From assembly GCF_900101395.1 (NCBI RefSeq), contig NZ_FMZO01000002.1:447840-511839 (forward strand): a DNA stretch of 64,000 nt, given 5' to 3'. Shown piece after piece: positions 61,928 to 64,000 of this stretch; position 1 is the stretch's first letter, and each line of letters begins with the position of its first letter. The DNA comes from Niabella drilacis. Its GTDB lineage: Bacteria > Bacteroidota > Bacteroidia > Chitinophagales > Chitinophagaceae. The notes under the pieces were generated by a model. It made no database searches. It saw only the letters and a program-made list of their open reading frames with translations, and was not told the origin of the DNA. A program made the position numbers and the translations under genes.

Positions 61928-62090
61928 TTGATCTTATTGCCAGGATAGGGGCGGGGATGATGGTGTATAGCTGGCAGTGTATTGTTGGCCTGTTGTTCCC
62001 GTTTGATTATTACCGGCGCCGGTAGTAGGTGCTGCCTGCTGGTATATGCTTGCTCCCTGCGGGGATGCGCTGTTCCAATAAATGGCATGT

Positions 62091-62131
62091 AAAAAAGGCA
62101 GTGCAGCGGTGGTCCCCGGCTGCACTGCCTT
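62091..62131 (-). terminator. Intrinsic terminator of clpX
   Basis: A perfect 11-bp stem (GGCAGTGCAGC at 62097-62107 with GCTGCACTGCC at 62119-62129) is followed on the minus strand by six T residues. It lies 10 bp past the clpX stop. Confidence 0.9.
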
Positions 62132-62140
62132 CAAAGAATA

Positions 62141-63388
62141 TTATGCAGCCTTTACAAGGCCCATTTTGCTTTTGTCGAACTTACGCCTTGCGTATTCCCG
62201 GGTGAGGGTGAAATGGGTTTCTGATGCTGAGGGCAGCTCGTACATGGCATCGGTAAGGATGCTTTCGCAAATGCTGCGCAGCCCGCGTGCGCCTAATTTG
62301 TATTCCACGGCTTTGTCCACCATAAAATCCAGTACCTGTGGTTCCACATCCAGTTCAATACCCTCCAGCTCAAACAGCTTTTTGTATTGTTTCATCAGTG
62401 CGTTCCTGGGCTCTGTGAGGATGGCCCTAAGGGTAGTAGCATCCAGAGGGTCCAGATGCGTAACCACCGGTAAACGCCCCAGCAGCTCAGGGATCAGTCC
62501 AAAGGTTTTCAGATCCTGCGCATTTACAAAGCGCAGCAGGTTTTTCTTCATATCTTCCTGCTCTTCCTTATCCACGTTAAAACCGATCGTGTTGGTTTGT
62601 ACCCTTCGGGCAATGATCTTGTCTACCCCGTCAAATGCGCCTCCGCAAATAAAGAGGATGTTCTGGGTGTTGACCTTGATCAGTTTCTGATCGGGGTGTT
62701 TACGTCCGCCCTGTGGCGGCACCAGCACATCTGTTCCTTCCAGCAGTTTCAGAAGACCCTGTTGTACGCCCTCTCCACTTACATCCCGTGTAATGCTGGG
62801 GTTATCACTTTTGCGGGCTACCTTGTCCAGCTCATCAATGTACACGATACCGCGCTCGGCAGCTTCCACATCGTAGTTGCATACCTGCAGCAGCCGGGTT
62901 AAAATACTTTCCACATCTTCGCCTACATAACCGGCTTCTGTAAAAACGGTGGCATCCACAATAGCAAACGGTACATTCAGCATTTTGGCAATGCTCCTCG
63001 CCAGCAGGGTCTTTCCGGTTCCGGTTTCCCCCACCATAATGATATTGCTCTTTTCGATTTCAACGTCGTTATGACTGTCGATGTCCCTGCTCTTTTGTTT
63101 CAGCCGTTTATAGTGATTGTAAACGGCCACGGCAAGTACCTTTTTGGCATCATTCTGACCAATCACATAATCATCAAGGAACGTTTTGATCTCCATCGGC
63201 TTCCGGATCGACTGGTTAAACCCGCTAACGGTTTTGGTGTCTTCCCTGAAATGAAGCTCCTGGTTAATAATTTCCTGTGCATGCTCCACACAGTTTTCAC
63301 AAATATGTCCATCCTGCCCCGCGATCAGTATTTCTACCTCGTCCCGGTTCCTTCCGCAAAATGAACACTTTAACACATTATCCGGCAT
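62141..63388 (-). CDS. clpX: ATP-dependent Clp protease ATP-binding subunit ClpX
   Basis: AAA+ unfoldase of 415 aa that feeds substrates to ClpP. The N-terminal zinc-binding domain has [10 protein letters not shown] and [11 protein letters not shown] (four cysteines). Walker A is [15 protein letters not shown]. Walker B with sensor region is [15 protein letters not shown]. The pore loop is [11 protein letters not shown] and the [19 protein letters not shown] segment is unmistakable. The ClpP-binding loop is the IGF at [11 protein letters not shown]. It lies downstream of clpP on the same strand, but a terminator and a separate -7 motif lie between them. Confidence 0.97.
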   Translation of the reverse strand: MPDNVLKCSFCGRNRDEVEILIAGQDGHICENCVEHAQEIINQELHFREDTKTVSGFNQSIRKPMEIKTFLDDYVIGQNDAKKVLAVAVYNHYKRLKQKSRDIDSHNDVEIEKSNIIMVGETGTGKTLLARSIAKMLNVPFAIVDATVFTEAGYVGEDVESILTRLLQVCNYDVEAAERGIVYIDELDKVARKSDNPSITRDVSGEGVQQGLLKLLEGTDVLVPPQGGRKHPDQKLIKVNTQNILFICGGAFDGVDKIIARRVQTNTIGFNVDKEEQEDMKKNLLRFVNAQDLKTFGLIPELLGRLPVVTHLDPLDATTLRAILTEPRNALMKQYKKLFELEGIELDVEPQVLDFMVDKAVEYKLGARGLRSICESILTDAMYELPSASETHFTLTREYARRKFDKSKMGLVKAA

Positions 63389-63413
63389 AGTCCGATTATT
63401 AAGAATTAAGCTG

Positions 63414-63421
63414 CAAAGTTA
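63414..63421 (-). promoter_or_regulatory. -7 promoter motif upstream of clpX
   Basis: On the minus strand TAACTTTG matches TAnnTTTG, 25 bp before the clpX start codon and just after the clpP terminator. No clear -33 box; it would fall inside the terminator stem. Confidence 0.38.
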
Positions 63422-63449
63422 AAAAAATCGCTGCGAATACAGCGATTTT
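63421..63449 (-). terminator. Intrinsic terminator between clpP and clpX
   Basis: Stem AAAATCGCTG/CAGCGATTTT (63424-63433 with 63440-63449), loop of 6, followed on the minus strand by a run of T (63421-63427 on the + strand is all A). Confidence 0.85.
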
Positions 63450-63488
63450 CCATTTTTTATGATTTTATTATTACTTTTCGGGATGCGT

Positions 63489-64000
63489 TTATAGTTGGGT
63501 TACAACCTTATCAGCGATACCATAGGCAATGGCCTCCTGTGCATCCATCCAGTAATCGCGGTCAAAATCCCGGAGGATCTCCTCAACGGTCTTGCCGCAG
63601 TTCTCTGCCAGGATCTGGGCGCCGATCATTTTAACCCGCTGTGTTTGTTTGGCTTGTATCTCCAGATCGCTGCTTACACCCCGGATAAAACCACCCAGGG
63701 AGGGTTGGTGGATCATTACCTCACCATGCGGATAGATATGCCGTTTTCCTTTTTCACCGCCGCTGAGCAAAATACTGCCCATCGATGCCGCCAAACCCAT
63801 ACAAATGGTGCTTACCGGACTTTTGATCATCTTCATGGTATCATAGATCACCATTCCGCTGGTTACCACGCCACCGGGGCTGTTGATATAAAATTTGATC
63901 TCTTCTCCCGGTTTGTCGGCATCCAGCAACAACAGCTTGGTAGTAATTTCGCGAGCGCTTTTATCATCCACAACGCCCCACAGGTATACGGCTCTTTTTT
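63489..64000 (-). CDS. clpP: ATP-dependent Clp protease proteolytic subunit ClpP (5' end outside window)
   Basis: The frame is open to the right edge of the window, so the N-terminus is missing; 170 codons are present. The visible part begins KRAVYLWGVVDDKSAREI. The catalytic Ser is in GLAASMGSILL, the His in EVMIHQPSLGG, and the Asp in RDFDRDYWMDAQEA. The end is YGIADKVVTQL. It forms the tetradecameric peptidase chamber capped by ClpX. A terminator at 63421-63449 follows, then clpX. Confidence 0.96.
   Translation of the reverse strand, partial: KRAVYLWGVVDDKSAREITTKLLLLDADKPGEEIKFYINSPGGVVTSGMVIYDTMKMIKSPVSTICMGLAASMGSILLSGGEKGKRHIYPHGEVMIHQPSLGGFIRGVSSDLEIQAKQTQRVKMIGAQILAENCGKTVEEILRDFDRDYWMDAQEAIAYGIADKVVTQL

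Noticed and set aside
1-64000. tRNA, rRNA, CRISPR arrays, riboswitches, prophage or insertion sequences
   Set aside because: I looked for cloverleaf-like sequences, regularly spaced repeats, transposase motifs and common riboswitch cores and found none that I could support. A covariance-model scan would be decisive.

Overview
The window comes from a Bacteroidota chromosome, most likely the family Chitinophagaceae. The evidence is paired GLPGLI-family proteins and carboxypeptidase-regulatory-domain/outer-membrane-barrel receptors, TlpA/SIMPL/DUF4136 envelope proteins, few Shine-Dalgarno sequences, and TAnnTTTG-type -7 promoter motifs. GC content is moderate. I see no tRNA, rRNA, CRISPR array, phage or transposase.

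Layout. (1) 0-3 kb: a Tat-exported Gfo/Idh/MocA oxidoreductase and a membrane-anchored papain-like protease. (2) 3.5-23 kb: a capsule/exopolysaccharide locus, all on the + strand. It starts with an orphan LuxR-type response regulator. A structured leader then precedes the initiating sugar-phosphate transferase. Next come an uncharacterised barrel/lipoprotein pair, Wza and Wzc export proteins, the Wzx flippase, an Fe-S F420-dehydrogenase-like protein overlapping a pyruvyltransferase, a GT2, an EpsG-type polymerase, a GT4, a split Alg14/Alg13-type transferase (PssD/PssE), a UDP-sugar dehydrogenase and a last GT4. (3) 23-29.7 kb: housekeeping genes (DUF2130 protein, small secreted protein, MtaB, PlsC, PriA). 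(4) 30-38 kb: an ECF sigma factor with a membrane anti-sigma-like/trypsin-like protease, a small lipoprotein, a DEAD-box helicase, SIMPL and TlpA proteins, and a DUF4136 lipoprotein. This block lies between two inverted 132-bp copies of a palindromic element. (5) 38.4-59.8 kb: glucose uptake and glycogen metabolism (VOC protein, ROK glucokinase, sugar MFS, GlgA, GlgC, SLC45-like MFS, exported GH13 amylase, GlgB, GlgP-like). Two tandem GLPGLI + outer-membrane-receptor pairs are embedded in it. (6) 59.9-64 kb: IspH, a broken YdeI/DUF1801-type gene, an unlisted 48-aa gene, ClpX and the 3' part of ClpP.

How the genes fit together. The capsule locus holds a Wzx/Wzy-type route: lipid-linked initiation by the polyprenyl-P transferase, elongation by four or five glycosyltransferases with pyruvyl decoration, flipping by Wzx, EpsG-type polymerisation, and Wza/Wzc export. 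The sugar region can import glucose (MFS) and phosphorylate it (ROK). It can then activate (GlgC), polymerise (GlgA), branch (GlgB) and possibly phosphorolyse (GlgP-like) alpha-glucan. An exported amylase and an SLC45-like symporter suggest that external alpha-glucan feeds the same pool. Phosphoglucomutase is not in the window.

Most notable: the sigma/anti-sigma-protease module, the inverted hairpin elements with complementary loops, the leader terminator of the capsule locus, the amber-interrupted gene beside ispH, and altered key residues in the GlgP-like and ROK proteins. Homology calls come from reading motifs, not from database searches.
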